A DNA stretch of 64,000 nt from Spirochaetae bacterium HGW-Spirochaetae-4. Its GTDB lineage: Bacteria > Spirochaetota > Spirochaetia > Sphaerochaetales > Sphaerochaetaceae. The notes under the pieces are model-generated. The model saw nothing but the letters and a program-made list of their open reading frames with translations. It was not told the origin of the DNA and searched no databases. Numbering within the stretch: the stretch's first letter is position 1; each line of letters begins with the position of its first letter. This document shows positions 17,677 through 26,807 of this stretch, piece by piece. Position numbers and translations under genes: made by a program. The DNA is taken from NCBI GenBank assembly GCA_002839335.1, contig PGXU01000003.1, positions 1 to 64,000 of the forward strand. The letters run 5' to 3'.

Positions 17677-18624
17677 ATGAGAAACCCAATCGCCATCATC
17701 CTGATGGTTTTCACCATATCCCTGGCACCACTGTCCGCATCCGGCAACAACGAAGCCAAGACGACAGACACTACGAAACCGATGGTCGCCGTGAGTATCC
17801 TGCCGCAACAGTATGTGGTCGACCGGATCGCAGGCGACCTGGTGGAGACTGTCGTCCTGGTGGGACCCGGCCAGAGTCCCCATTCCTACGAACCGACACC
17901 CCGACAGATGTCCGCCCTTTCCCAAGCCGATGTCTGGATACTCTCCAACACCGACTTCGAGTTGTCGTTGCAGCCGAAAGTGACCTCGATGTACCCCGAA
18001 TTGACGGTGGTCGATGGAACCGAAGGCGTCACCTTCCGGTATCTCGAGGACCATGGACATGAAGAGGGAGAAGACGACGCTGACCATGTCGATGCGCAGG
18101 AGCAACTATACCAGGGCGAACTGGATCGCCACACCTGGCTGGGAAGGGAGCCCATGAACATCTTGGCGACCCACACGGCCAGAACCCTCTCGGAGCTGGA
18201 TCCGGTTCATGCCGACACCTTCGCAGCGAACCTCGCAGTATTTCTTGAAGAGGTCGACACGCTGTTCTCCAACCTGACACAAGAGCTTGCGGCTCTCAGG
18301 GGAACAACGGTGTTCGTCTACCATCCCTCGTTCGGCTATTTGTTGGATGACCTGGGGATCGCGCAGGAAGCGGTGGAGACCGGCGGCAAGGAACCTACGG
18401 CCAAGGCCCTCTCCCTGCTGATCGAGGAAGCCCGCAAGGACAAGGTCCCGGCCCTCTTCGTACAGGCCCAGTTTCCTGTCAGTGCCGCCAAAAGCGTTGC
18501 GCAGGCGGTGGGAGCCCAAGTATTGCCGCTCGACCCCCTCGCATATGATTGGATAGCCAACATCCGCCTGATCGGAGACACGTTGCGCCAAGCATTGCTT
18601 GAAAGTGGCCAAGGAGACGACTGA
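17677..18624 (+). CDS. znuA: zinc/manganese ABC transporter, periplasmic binding protein
   Basis: 315 residues from ATG 17677 (AAGGAG, 6 nt upstream). A signal peptide covers about residues 1-22 with no lipobox cysteine, so the product is probably soluble in the periplasm. It belongs to the cluster A-I metal binding proteins: HSYEPTP (about 68), HTWLG (about 150) and YHPSFGY (about 213) supply the metal histidines. An acidic His-containing loop (about 125-142, with DHGHEEGEDD) is the hallmark of zinc-type ZnuA. The stop overlaps the znuC start (TGATG). It captures zinc for the ZnuCB transporter. Confidence 0.92.
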   Translation: MRNPIAIILMVFTISLAPLSASGNNEAKTTDTTKPMVAVSILPQQYVVDRIAGDLVETVVLVGPGQSPHSYEPTPRQMSALSQADVWILSNTDFELSLQPKVTSMYPELTVVDGTEGVTFRYLEDHGHEEGEDDADHVDAQEQLYQGELDRHTWLGREPMNILATHTARTLSELDPVHADTFAANLAVFLEEVDTLFSNLTQELAALRGTTVFVYHPSFGYLLDDLGIAQEAVETGGKEPTAKALSLLIEEARKDKVPALFVQAQFPVSAAKSVAQAVGAQVLPLDPLAYDWIANIRLIGDTLRQALLESGQGDD

Positions 18625-19439
18625 TGCCAACCGGATACACTTCCCACCACCCCGACAAACCCTTTGTACTGCAATTCGACCACGTCCAATTCTCCTATGG
18701 GCAGGTTCCCGTATTGGAGGCTGCATCGTTTCACATCCACGAGGGTGAATTCGTCGCCCTGGTCGGACCGAACGGAGCCGGCAAGACCACGGTGCTGAAA
18801 CTCGTACTTGGACTGGCACAACCGAATGGGGGAAGCATCACCTTGTTCGGCTCTTCTCCCCGCATCGGCCGGGACCGCATAGGCTATGTCCCGCAGCATG
18901 CCGACTACGATCCGACCTTTCCCATCTCGGTGGAGGAAGTGGTCCGTATGGGACGCATCCGCCCCTTCATGCGCTCGTATGGCAGCAAGGATTACGATGC
19001 CGTGCGGAAGGCCCTCCAGACCATGGAGCTGTCGGATCTCGCGAAACGACCCTACCATGCCCTCTCCGGCGGACAACGGCGCCGGGTCCTCGTGGCCCGT
19101 GCTCTCAGCGCAGCCCCGGACATGCTCGTTTTGGATGAACCGACCTCAAATATGGATGCCGACAGCGAGCGGCGCTTGTTCGCCGCACTCGGTGCCCTGA
19201 AGGGAAAGACCACCGTATTGATCGTTACCCACGATACCGGCTTCGTCTCGTCGCTTACCGACCGGGTGCTGTGCGTAGGTGATGTGGGACCATCGAAAAT
19301 CGGCCGCACGATCGTGCAGCACAGGATCGAACCCACCAAGGACGCTCCTGCACAACTGTTCGGTGGCGATGCGCTGAAAGTACTGCACGACAGCTCCCTC
19401 GACGACGACTGCTGCTGCCCACCGGGAGGTGCCGAATGA
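18624..19439 (+). CDS. znuC: zinc ABC transporter, ATP-binding protein
   Basis: 271 residues. Walker A is GPNGAGKTT, the Q-loop region is YVPQHADYD, the signature is LSGGQRRR, Walker B is MLVLDEPTSN, and the switch His is in VTHDTGF. It drives metal uptake with ZnuB. The C-terminus ends in a cysteine cluster (DDDCCCPPG), not part of the ATPase core and perhaps metal-binding. ATGA overlap with znuB suggests translational coupling. Confidence 0.93.
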   Translation: MPTGYTSHHPDKPFVLQFDHVQFSYGQVPVLEAASFHIHEGEFVALVGPNGAGKTTVLKLVLGLAQPNGGSITLFGSSPRIGRDRIGYVPQHADYDPTFPISVEEVVRMGRIRPFMRSYGSKDYDAVRKALQTMELSDLAKRPYHALSGGQRRRVLVARALSAAPDMLVLDEPTSNMDADSERRLFAALGALKGKTTVLIVTHDTGFVSSLTDRVLCVGDVGPSKIGRTIVQHRIEPTKDAPAQLFGGDALKVLHDSSLDDDCCCPPGGAE

Positions 19440-20329
19440 TTGCCTTTTTCGAAGCGCTGTTCAATCCATCCATGCCCTTCGTCCGCAACGCACTGGTTGC
19501 CGGACTGTTGTCGTCGGTCCTCTTCGGGATCCTCGGGACCGTGGTGACCGTCAAACGTATCGCCGGACTCGCAGGAGCCATCAGCCACGCGGTATTGGGT
19601 GGCATCGGCATGGCACTGTACCTGTCGGCCACAAAGGTCCTGCCCAACTTGCCACCGATTGCCGGAGCCATCGTGTTCGCCGTCCTGGCCGCACTGATTA
19701 TCGGCATCGTCTCCATGAAGGCCAAACAACGCGAGGACACCGTCATCAATGCCATCTGGGCCATCGGAATGAGTATCGGTGTGCTCTTCATGGCGAAGAC
19801 CCCGGGCTATACCGATCCGTCGAGCTACCTGTTCGGCAATATCCTGCTCATATCGACCAGGGACCTCACCCTCCTGGGAATCCTAGATGTGGTGGTCCTC
19901 ATCCTCGTTTGGCGCTTCTATCCACAACTGGAAGCCACCTCGTTCGACAACGAGTTCGCCCAGGTCAAGGGCCTGTCCACCAATGCCGTATTCCTTATCC
20001 TCCTGATCGTGACTGCGATAGCAGTGGTCCTGCTGCAGACCTTCGTGGGAATCGTCATGGTGATCGCAATGCTCACCCTACCCGCGGGGACCGCCGGATT
20101 CTCGGCCAAGAATATGATAGGGATGATGGTGCTCGCCTGGTTGTACTCGTCGCTGTTCTCGGTTGGCGGCCTGGTAGCCGGGTGGACCTTCGACCTCCCC
20201 GTCGGCGCCATGGTGGTGGTCCTCGCCGGAGCGGTGTTCCTCAGCTTCTCATTCTTCCGATTGCTCAAGACCAGGCGCAAGAAATCCACGCAACCGCTCG
20301 GGCAATCCCCAGGGGAGGCCAACGCATGA
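19436..20329 (+). CDS. znuB: zinc ABC transporter, membrane permease
   Basis: 297 residues, mostly hydrophobic, with about eight or nine membrane helices. It has the ABC-3 permease pattern: GILGTVVTVKRIAGLAGAIS and, later, VKGLSTNAVFL, where the coupling helix meets ZnuC. The length is normal for ZnuB/TroC-type permeases. It overlaps znuC by four bases and the regulator gene by four bases. Confidence 0.92.
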   Translation: MIAFFEALFNPSMPFVRNALVAGLLSSVLFGILGTVVTVKRIAGLAGAISHAVLGGIGMALYLSATKVLPNLPPIAGAIVFAVLAALIIGIVSMKAKQREDTVINAIWAIGMSIGVLFMAKTPGYTDPSSYLFGNILLISTRDLTLLGILDVVVLILVWRFYPQLEATSFDNEFAQVKGLSTNAVFLILLIVTAIAVVLLQTFVGIVMVIAMLTLPAGTAGFSAKNMIGMMVLAWLYSSLFSVGGLVAGWTFDLPVGAMVVVLAGAVFLSFSFFRLLKTRRKKSTQPLGQSPGEANA

Positions 20330-20769
20330 CCAAAGCCCGCAAAGCGGTCCTTGAAGTGCTGGGGACGGCCGAACGCCCCCTGAGCGCAAGCGAGATCTCG
20401 TCGCTGGTCTCGCACTGCTGCGATCCGGTGACCATTTACCGGACCCTCCATTACCTCGAGGACAAGGGTCTGGCAGACTCGTTCGTCCTGCATTGCACCG
20501 AACATGGAACCGAACGGTACTTCACCCTATTGGCCCCGGGCGAAGCCTCGTATGCCCACCACCATTGGTTCCATTGCGAACACTGCCACCAATTCATCGA
20601 CTTGGGGGATTGCCGTATAGGAACGCTGGTGGATGCCTACCAGGAGGAACTGGGAATCCGCGTGACCGGACATACGCTGTATCTGACCGGAGTCTGTCCC
20701 GCCTGCTCAAGCCTGGGAAGAAACGGACAGGAACATGACCACCGAGGCCACGAGTCCCAATCCGAGTAA
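20326..20769 (+). CDS. zur: Fur-family metal-dependent repressor, probably zinc-responsive (Zur)
   Basis: 147 residues from ATG 20326 (AGGGGAGG upstream). The winged helix contains DPVTIYRTLHYLEDKGLA. The dimerisation half has the metal motif HHHWFHCEHCHQ and a second CxxC pair in GVCPACSS. A His-rich tail (HDHRGHE) may bind further metal. Being last in the znu operon, it most likely represses that operon when zinc is ample, through the inverted repeat at 17621-17635. Zinc rather than iron or manganese is inferred from this context. The 3' end overlaps the convergent membrane-protein gene by 63 bp. Confidence 0.85.
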   Translation: MTKARKAVLEVLGTAERPLSASEISSLVSHCCDPVTIYRTLHYLEDKGLADSFVLHCTEHGTERYFTLLAPGEASYAHHHWFHCEHCHQFIDLGDCRIGTLVDAYQEELGIRVTGHTLYLTGVCPACSSLGRNGQEHDHRGHESQSE

Positions 20770-21597
20770 TACCGTGAAGATCACCACCTCGGCCGCTGCG
20801 AGAGCTACGCCGGAAGCATGCATGACCAGCATCATGGAAAACAGAGCCAATGCCATGGTCAACAGTTTCATGAACAAGACCGCGCTCAGTGTCGCACCCA
20901 TGGCACTGCCACGCAGTATCAGCACCCCTGTGAGTATGGCGGCCGGCACCACGACCGCGAGATCGCTTGCCTGTATGACCAACGTCGCATAATGTTCCAG
21001 TCCGACCGGCGGTGTGCCGGAGACCAATGCGGGAACAATCCGGGCAATCCACATGAGCAGCAGCAACACCCCCATGCCGATCAGATACCCACCGAGCAAT
21101 CGGCGGGGAAAACGGGGCTTCAGGGAATCGGCCACCTCGGTCGGTCCGAAGCTCCTGAAGGCTACGATGAAGGCGTACAGGGACAGTCCGAACAACGCCA
21201 CATAGACGAGAAACAACGGGTTGTACATGGACAGGTAGGAATAGGAGGCATACGTATAGAGAAAATATCCGAGCACGCCCGTCTGCAGCATCTTGCCCCG
21301 CAAACTGCCCTTGCGCATCAGGTAGGTTCCCACCTTCAATAGGGGAATGCCGACCAGCAATGTCACCCAATCCTGTCCCCTCGCCTGTGCCGCGACGGAG
21401 ATGGAATCCCGTGCATAGAGACCGTTCCCATCAAGACCAACCGACTCCCCATAGATGGAGACGAAGGTCTTCTGAGCTATTGTGGTCGACTTCATATCCA
21501 GCAAACCACCAATCGAGGCTATCAGAGCTCCAATTATTATCAGAGCGGACAATACAGTCAGAATCGTTTTCGTCGAATTGGTTTCCCCGCGTACCAT
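20707..21597 (-). CDS. polytopic membrane protein of unknown function
   Basis: 296 residues with about eight hydrophobic helices, the first at residues 10-32. After it comes a periplasmic loop (about 35-75), then closely spaced helices to the C-terminus. No known motif is recognised. Codon use looks like its neighbours. It follows the gene at 21624-22124 by 26 bp on the same strand, so they form a two-gene operon. The tail overlaps the zur 3' end. The ribosome site is weak (AAGG/TAGG, 10-16 nt upstream). Confidence 0.6.
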   Translation of the reverse strand: MVRGETNSTKTILTVLSALIIIGALIASIGGLLDMKSTTIAQKTFVSIYGESVGLDGNGLYARDSISVAAQARGQDWVTLLVGIPLLKVGTYLMRKGSLRGKMLQTGVLGYFLYTYASYSYLSMYNPLFLVYVALFGLSLYAFIVAFRSFGPTEVADSLKPRFPRRLLGGYLIGMGVLLLLMWIARIVPALVSGTPPVGLEHYATLVIQASDLAVVVPAAILTGVLILRGSAMGATLSAVLFMKLLTMALALFSMMLVMHASGVALAAAEVVIFTVLLGLGLVASVVMFLSVSSQA

Positions 21598-21623
21598 GTG
21601 TTTATACCTACCTTGCGAAAACC

Positions 21624-22124
21624 CTACGCGGTGGGGCCTCCCGTGTCAACAGGTCTCCGTATCGCCTCTTCCCACAATTCCAGACGATCGGCGACATATT
21701 CGGTGAGGATGGGGAACACCGTGTCCCGCTCCAGCGGGCCCTCGTATGGACCGAAGTCCTCATGCCCGTTCGCATCGTACACAGCCACGATCAGCGGTGA
21801 GCGGTACACCTTCGGATCTCCCGACAGATCGCGCCACCGTTCCCCCGTCAATTGTGCGAGCACGCGGTAATCGGTCTGTTCCAACGCCACAGTCAGGATA
21901 TGCCGGTCCTGGCGATCGAACACGGAAAGCACGAAGGGAAACAGCAGATACCCATCCCCATGCGCATTGGCAGGATCCACTTGCTCCACAGCACGAATCC
22001 GGGCCCTCGGCCATATCCAGACCGCCTGGGATTTGGTCTCACGGGCCTTCGGATCGGGCATCGCAGGCCACCGCAACGAATCTATCATCTGATAGGTCTC
22101 TCGCTCGGCATTCGCATCACGCAT
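21624..22124 (-). CDS. hypothetical cytoplasmic protein
   Basis: 166 residues, no signal peptide and no membrane segment, rich in Trp, Arg and acidic residues (QAVWIWPRARIRAVEQVDP; YRSPLIVAVYDANGHEDFGP). No family is recognised. The ATG at 22124 is chosen for its ribosome site (GGAGG, 6 nt) and promoter. The frame stays open far upstream, but that extension is antisense to the ZIP transporter and not credible. It probably forms an operon with the membrane protein downstream. Confidence 0.65.
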   Translation of the reverse strand: MRDANAERETYQMIDSLRWPAMPDPKARETKSQAVWIWPRARIRAVEQVDPANAHGDGYLLFPFVLSVFDRQDRHILTVALEQTDYRVLAQLTGERWRDLSGDPKVYRSPLIVAVYDANGHEDFGPYEGPLERDTVFPILTEYVADRLELWEEAIRRPVDTGGPTA

Positions 22125-22170
22125 AGGCAACCTCCATATGTCAGCCAGTTTCAGACACCATCGCATGCAA

Positions 22171-22199
22171 ACTATACCATCACACGCCGCAATTCCCAA
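22171..22199 (-). promoter_or_regulatory. promoter of the gene at 21624-22124
   Basis: On the minus strand TTGGGA (22199-22194) and TATAGT (22176-22171) are 17 bp apart, and the -10 is preceded by TGG, an extended -10. Transcription would start near 22164, 40 nt before the ATG. A GCATGCAA element lies just downstream of the -10 (22163-22170) and resembles the half-sites at the znuA and ZIP promoters. Confidence 0.5.
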
Positions 22200-22293
22200 G
22201 CAACTTTTCGACCGTGCACGCTCGTCCACAATCCGATGAACGACAAGTCTTGTCATGTTCCCTTTACTCAGAAAGAAATACACGGTGCGAACC

Positions 22294-22325
22294 TTGACCT
22301 CGGGACAGCACCTGCATATGATGCA
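22294..22325 (+). promoter_or_regulatory. ZIP transporter promoter with an inverted repeat over the -10 box
   Basis: TTGACC (22294-22299) and TATGAT (22317-22322) are exactly 17 bp apart, about 34 nt before the ATG at 22357. TGCAT-ATG-ATGCA (22313-22325) is an inverted repeat centred on the -10 box, with half-sites like those of the znuA operator. Co-control by the Fur-family regulator is inferred. Confidence 0.55.
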
Positions 22326-22356
22326 AGGAGGATCATCCGGACAAGGAGCATACGCT

Positions 22357-23178
22357 ATGGACGCATTATTGGAACAACCGATACTGATGGCTTTTCTTGC
22401 GACCTTGGGGACCTGGGCCCTTACCGCACTCGGTGCCGCCCTCGTCTTCTTCTTCAAGGAGATCAAGCAACACATATTGAACATGATGCTCGGATTCGCC
22501 AGCGGCGTCATGATAGCGGCGAGCTTCTGGTCCCTGCTCGCCCCTGCGATCGATTTGGCGGAGAGCATCTCCCCGATTCCCGCATGGCTGGTCGCCACCC
22601 TTGGTTTCCTCGGGGGTGCGGGATTCCTGTGGCTGGCCGACCAACTGCTCCCCCATATCCACCTGGACTCCCATGCAGGCGATAGGCCCGAAGGGTTGCC
22701 GACACACCTGCGCAGGAGTATCCTCCTGGTTCTCTCCATAACCTTGCACAACTTCCCCGAGGGACTTGCGGTCGGCGTCGCTTTTGGCGCGGTGGCTTCC
22801 GGACAAGGTGAGGTGACGATAGCCGCGGCCCTTGCGGTGGCTATCGGTATCGGTATCCAGAATTTTCCCGAAGGGGCTGCCGTCTCGATTCCCCTGCGCC
22901 GCGAGGGTTTGTCCCGCACGAAGAGTTTCATGTATGGGCAGGCTTCCGGTATAGTCGAGCCGATCGCGGGAGTCCTTGGAGCGGTCCTGGTTGCCACCAT
23001 GCAACCCATTCTCCCGTATGCGCTTGCCTTTGCCGCCGGAGCGATGATCTATGTCGTGGTTGAGGAGCTTATTCCCGAATCGCAGCAGGGAAGCGACCAC
23101 TTGGGGACCCACCTTGCCACGTTCGGTACGATTTTCGGCTTCACCGCGATGATGATCCTGGATGTGGCTTTGGGGTGA
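22357..23178 (+). CDS. ZIP-family metal transporter (GufA/ZupT type)
   Basis: 273 residues with about eight helices. The paired metal-site motifs of the family are plain: [11 protein letters not shown] in helix 4 and [11 protein letters not shown] in helix 5, with the VEELIPE motif near the C-terminus. These proteins carry zinc and other divalent metals without ATP. The start ATG 22357 has AAGGAG at 8 nt and lies properly behind a strong promoter. The znu operon 2 kb upstream and the shared half-sites suggest a zinc homeostasis region. Confidence 0.9.
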   Translation: MDALLEQPILMAFLATLGTWALTALGAALVFFFKEIKQHILNMMLGFASGVMIAASFWSLLAPAIDLAESISPIPAWLVATLGFLGGAGFLWLADQLLPHIHLDSHAGDRPEGLPTHLRRSILLVLSITLHNFPEGLAVGVAFGAVASGQGEVTIAAALAVAIGIGIQNFPEGAAVSIPLRREGLSRTKSFMYGQASGIVEPIAGVLGAVLVATMQPILPYALAFAAGAMIYVVVEELIPESQQGSDHLGTHLATFGTIFGFTAMMILDVALG

Positions 23179-23228
23179 TGCGTTCCCGATAGTCCCACGA
23201 ACTCCAGGTCAGCTTGCCGAGGCACGGG

Positions 23229-24506
23229 TCAAACCCGTTCGACCAGATTGGAGACGCTCAGGGCTCCCAAGGTCTTGATTCCCTTGGAGTTTATTTGCGA
23301 GGCGATCGAGTCCCCGATCGTATCGAGATTCTGTTCCAGGTAGACTTCCCCATACAATGCGCCGACCAGTTGCACGACCTTCAGGTCCTCCAACGGTCGT
23401 GCGGGGACGTATGCTGTCCGCGTGGGATTGGTGGCTATGATGAAGTTCTTCTCCACCAGCAGGTCGAGGACGGCGAACAGCTGCCGCTCGTTCATGAGCA
23501 GGCGGTCGGTTATGTCGCGGATTTTCGTCTCCCCGCCCCCGTTGCGGTACTTCTGCCCGATGACCATCATGACGTTCACGCCATTGGCCAATTGTTCGGC
23601 CGGGGATACCGGTTTCACCAGCGTTCCCTTTTCGGGTTGGTACTGGTGCACATAACTGACTTCGACTGCGCCAAGGATCACCACCCATATCATGTAGACC
23701 CACAACAGGAACAGGAATACGGCGGCGAATGATCCGTAGATGACCGAATAGCTGAGGATCTTGGATATCAGGGAGGAGAACAAGGCGTTCACGCCATACA
23801 TGCCGACGGTTCCGACCAGGGCTCCCAATGCCGCGCTCGCCGTGTTCACCTTCGCGTTCGGTGCGACCATGATCATGAGGAACAGGAAGAGCCAGCCGAT
23901 TATCCACGGGCCGACCAGCTTCAACACGACCATGAAGGTGTTGTCGAAGATGTCCCATCCCAGCGCTTTAGCCGTCCACGTGCTCAACAGCGATTTCACA
24001 CTGATGTAGGCTCCCAGCAGGATCGCTCCGATCAGGAGCACCGAGAGGAATCCGACCGATCGTTTCACGACGTTCATGTTGGAGGAGGCGGAGCGGTAGA
24101 GTTGGTTGACGACGTCCCAGACTTTATGGATGAGCAGGATCGATGTGATGATGAACGATACGAGTCCGATGGCGCCGAGTCCGCTGGCGTTGCTGCTGTA
24201 GCCTTCGATCATCCGAGCCAGCTGGCCACCCGCGACTTCACCGAAAATGGAGGTGAAGATTTCAGCCAGCATGGTGTAGAAGGGCTGCAGCACGTCGAAC
24301 AGCGAGAGGAAGGCGACGAGGAAGGAGATGAACGGGACGATGGAGATGAGTGTGGTGTAGACGATTCCCGAGGCAAGTATGGTGATGCGGTCCTTTGAGA
24401 ATTTGCCGTACCAGACTTCCACAAAGGTGGTCAGCCGTTTGATCAGCGGGGCCTTCCTATGCGAGCCGATTCTTTTTGCAGTATGTCCCACCGTTTTTCC
24501 CTTCAT
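23229..24506 (-). CDS. YihY/BrkB-family inner-membrane protein
   Basis: 425 residues from ATG 24506. Six membrane segments lie between residues 35 and 300, with the family pattern ASGIVYTTLISIVPFISF near the first and YGSFAAVFLFLLWVYMIW near the last. The C-terminal 120 residues are soluble and resemble a winged-helix module (KIRDITDRLLMNERQLFAVLDLL), as in some long YihY proteins. The function of the family is unknown; it was once called ribonuclease BN in error. A TTG further upstream (24530) could also start the frame. It follows the lipase gene on the same strand. Confidence 0.85.
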   Translation of the reverse strand: MKGKTVGHTAKRIGSHRKAPLIKRLTTFVEVWYGKFSKDRITILASGIVYTTLISIVPFISFLVAFLSLFDVLQPFYTMLAEIFTSIFGEVAGGQLARMIEGYSSNASGLGAIGLVSFIITSILLIHKVWDVVNQLYRSASSNMNVVKRSVGFLSVLLIGAILLGAYISVKSLLSTWTAKALGWDIFDNTFMVVLKLVGPWIIGWLFLFLMIMVAPNAKVNTASAALGALVGTVGMYGVNALFSSLISKILSYSVIYGSFAAVFLFLLWVYMIWVVILGAVEVSYVHQYQPEKGTLVKPVSPAEQLANGVNVMMVIGQKYRNGGGETKIRDITDRLLMNERQLFAVLDLLVEKNFIIATNPTRTAYVPARPLEDLKVVQLVGALYGEVYLEQNLDTIGDSIASQINSKGIKTLGALSVSNLVERV

Positions 24507-24563
24507 GCGTTCCCAATTTCCTTGATGCAATCCTATCAGTATCCGGCTGGGGAAGCAACTGTG

Positions 24564-25496
24564 CTACCTGTTTTTACGGGTCTTGTGGTGTTCCAGCCAT
24601 GAGCCGATCATCCTGTGGATTTCTTCCCGATTGGTTTCATTGAGCAGTTCGTGGCGGGCGCCTTTCACCAGGTTCAAGGTGATGTCTTCGATTCCGGCTT
24701 TCTTGTACTGGTTGTAGACTTTTTGCACGCCTTTTCCGAAGTCGCCGACGGGGTCGTTCGCTCCGCTTATGAAGTAGATGGGGATGTCCTTGGGGATTCG
24801 TTTGATGGTTCGCTTGCTGGTGGCCAGTGCGATGCCGTCGAGCAGGTCGACGAAGAACCTCGAGGTGCAGACGAATCCGCACAGAGGATCGGCGATGTAG
24901 GCTTGTACTTCCTGTTCATCGCGGCTCAGCCAGTCGAAGGTCGTATTCTGGGGTTGGAAGGCTTTTCCGAAGGAGCCGAAGCTCAGGTTGTCCATTAGTT
25001 CATCGGGTCTGCGTCCGCCGTCTCTGCGTGCGCGGATCTTGGCGACTAGTTTGCCGATGGCTCCGACTGCGCCTTTGCTAGCTCCAGTGCCGCTGAGGAT
25101 GGCTCCGACGTAGAGTCCGGGGTTCTGTTGGATGATGTTCGGCACTAGGAAGGAACCCATGCTGTGGCCAAGGAGGAAGAGGTCTTTGCCGGGGTGGTTT
25201 CGGGTGATGGTTTGGCCAAGTTCGGTTGCATCCTGGCAGACGCGATTCCAGCCGTTCTTCTCGGCGAACCAACCGAGGTCGTCGTCTGATGCCGTGAGGC
25301 CGTGGCCACGGTGGTCCTGTGCGTATACGGCGATTCCAAGGGTGTTGAGGTAGGTGGCGAAGCGATCGTAACGGGCGCTGTGCTCCGCCATGCCATGGAG
25401 AATTTGCAGGATTGAATGGATGTTTCCGTTTTCGGGGAGCCAAGAGCGGTAGTAGATTTGTTTGTTGTCCGAGCAGGTCATGGTAAGAATTTCCAT
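24564..25496 (-). CDS. alpha/beta hydrolase, monoacylglycerol lipase/lysophospholipase type
   Basis: 310 residues, no signal peptide. The fold is complete: oxyanion region ILHGMAEHSARYDRFA, the DHRGHG motif, nucleophile elbow LGHSMGS, acid in ISGANDPVGD, and catalytic His in GARHELLNE. This matches the monoglyceride lipase/PldB group. The ribosome site GGAGG lies 6 nt before the ATG. The transposase gene begins only 104 bp upstream on the other strand, so the promoter region may have been altered by insertion. Confidence 0.88.
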   Translation of the reverse strand: MEILTMTCSDNKQIYYRSWLPENGNIHSILQILHGMAEHSARYDRFATYLNTLGIAVYAQDHRGHGLTASDDDLGWFAEKNGWNRVCQDATELGQTITRNHPGKDLFLLGHSMGSFLVPNIIQQNPGLYVGAILSGTGASKGAVGAIGKLVAKIRARRDGGRRPDELMDNLSFGSFGKAFQPQNTTFDWLSRDEQEVQAYIADPLCGFVCTSRFFVDLLDGIALATSKRTIKRIPKDIPIYFISGANDPVGDFGKGVQKVYNQYKKAGIEDITLNLVKGARHELLNETNREEIHRMIGSWLEHHKTRKNR

Positions 25497-25599
25497 GGGT
25501 GTCCTCCGTAGTGATGACGAGGCTGGAGTCTATCTTCGAAGCAAAACCAACTATATCGAGGTTATTGGATACAGAAGAGGATTTCAAGAGGTACATCAT

Positions 25600-26760
25600 A
25601 TGAAAAGCAACTTCACTCCCCCGTTCTGTCCTGCCCCGGATTGTCCTGAACATACCGAAAATCCCAATAAGCATCTAAATTGGTGGATCCTAAGAGGATT
25701 TTATTTTTCCCGAACACACGGACATGTGCAACGGTACTTGTGTAAAACTTGTGGAAAATCGTTCACCGAAAGAATTTTCCATCTCGATTATTATGCGAAA
25801 CGGATCGACATAGACCTCAAGGACCTGTTGTTCCACTACTGCAATGGATTCAGCCAACGGGCACTCGCCGAACACTTCGGATGTACAACCCGGACCATTG
25901 CGCACAAACTTCAAATCCTATCCCGACAATCGATGGCTGCGATAACCGAATCGAACAGGAGCATCCACACACTCGAAGATATTGCAATCGACGGAATGCA
26001 AAACTTCACGGGAAGCCAATACCAGCCAAACAATTATACAATCGCAGTCGGACAATATTCCCAATACGTCGGCATGGTTACCCAGGTGATTTTCAGAAGA
26101 GCCGGGAAAATGAATACCTATCAAAAACGACGTCGTGCATATTTCGATACAATCGGATTGTGGAAACGGGGAGCGTTCACAAACTCGATCCGAGAATTGG
26201 TCGACCATATTGTCCAGGTCGTAGAAAATCGTTCCCAAGACAAGCAGTCCATAGTCTGCAACAGTGACGACAAGAAACTCTATGCACAACAATTGTGGAA
26301 AAACGAGAAAATCGCAATGATGATGGCTTCCAGCCGGTTTGTCCATTCCATCACCTCCTCCAGATGTTGGCGGGACATGAAGAATCCGCTATTTCCGGTA
26401 AATTACATAGATGCCCGCCTGCGCAACGACCTCGCCGACTGGCAACGTGAGACTACCAGCTTCCCCCGTGAAGCGAACCGAAATTTCCAAAGGTTCGTGT
26501 GCTATCTCGCCTACCACAATTTCTTCAAACCATATCGGGTGCGGAAACCAGATAAAAACCATGCCGAGGCAGCTGGATTGCCCCATACCGATTCCGAACG
26601 GATCAAACGTGCGTTTTTCAATCGAAGGGCTTTCCACTCCCAGACCGCACTTTCCCCTCAATGGGATGACTGCTGGTTCTGCCGCATCGTCACTCCACTA
26701 CAAGTACGCGATAAGATTCCTTTCAACGGGAATCGCAAACCGGCATATCTTCATTTTTAA
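25600..26760 (+). mobile_element. transposase gene with N-terminal zinc ribbon (IS1/IS1595-like group)
   Basis: 386 residues from ATG 25600 (AAGAGG upstream). Residues 10-55 form a zinc ribbon (CPAPDCPEH, then CKTCGKSF), then a helix-turn-helix (FSQRALAEHFGCTTRTIAHK). A DDE-type core follows: IAIDGMQNF (first Asp), CNSDDKKLY (second Asp) and a later region REANRNFQRFVCYLAYHNF (candidate Glu). The layout is that of IS1/IS1595-like transposases; a subgroup is not assigned. The frame is intact. I found no convincing terminal inverted repeats or target duplications in the 100 bp on either side, so the element's ends are not defined. Its codon use is more AT-rich than the flanks, consistent with recent arrival. 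Confidence 0.75.
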
Positions 26761-26807
26761 CAATTGGAGAACTTGTTCGAATCGCCATTCTTGCGTACAT
26801 TCTTTCC

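Noticed and set aside
22125-23009. Upstream extension of the gene at 21624-22124
   Set aside because: The extension is antisense to the ZIP transporter and bypasses a good ribosome site and promoter.
24507-24530. TTG start for the YihY-type protein
   Set aside because: The ATG at 24506 is a better codon and keeps the usual N-terminus; the TTG remains possible.
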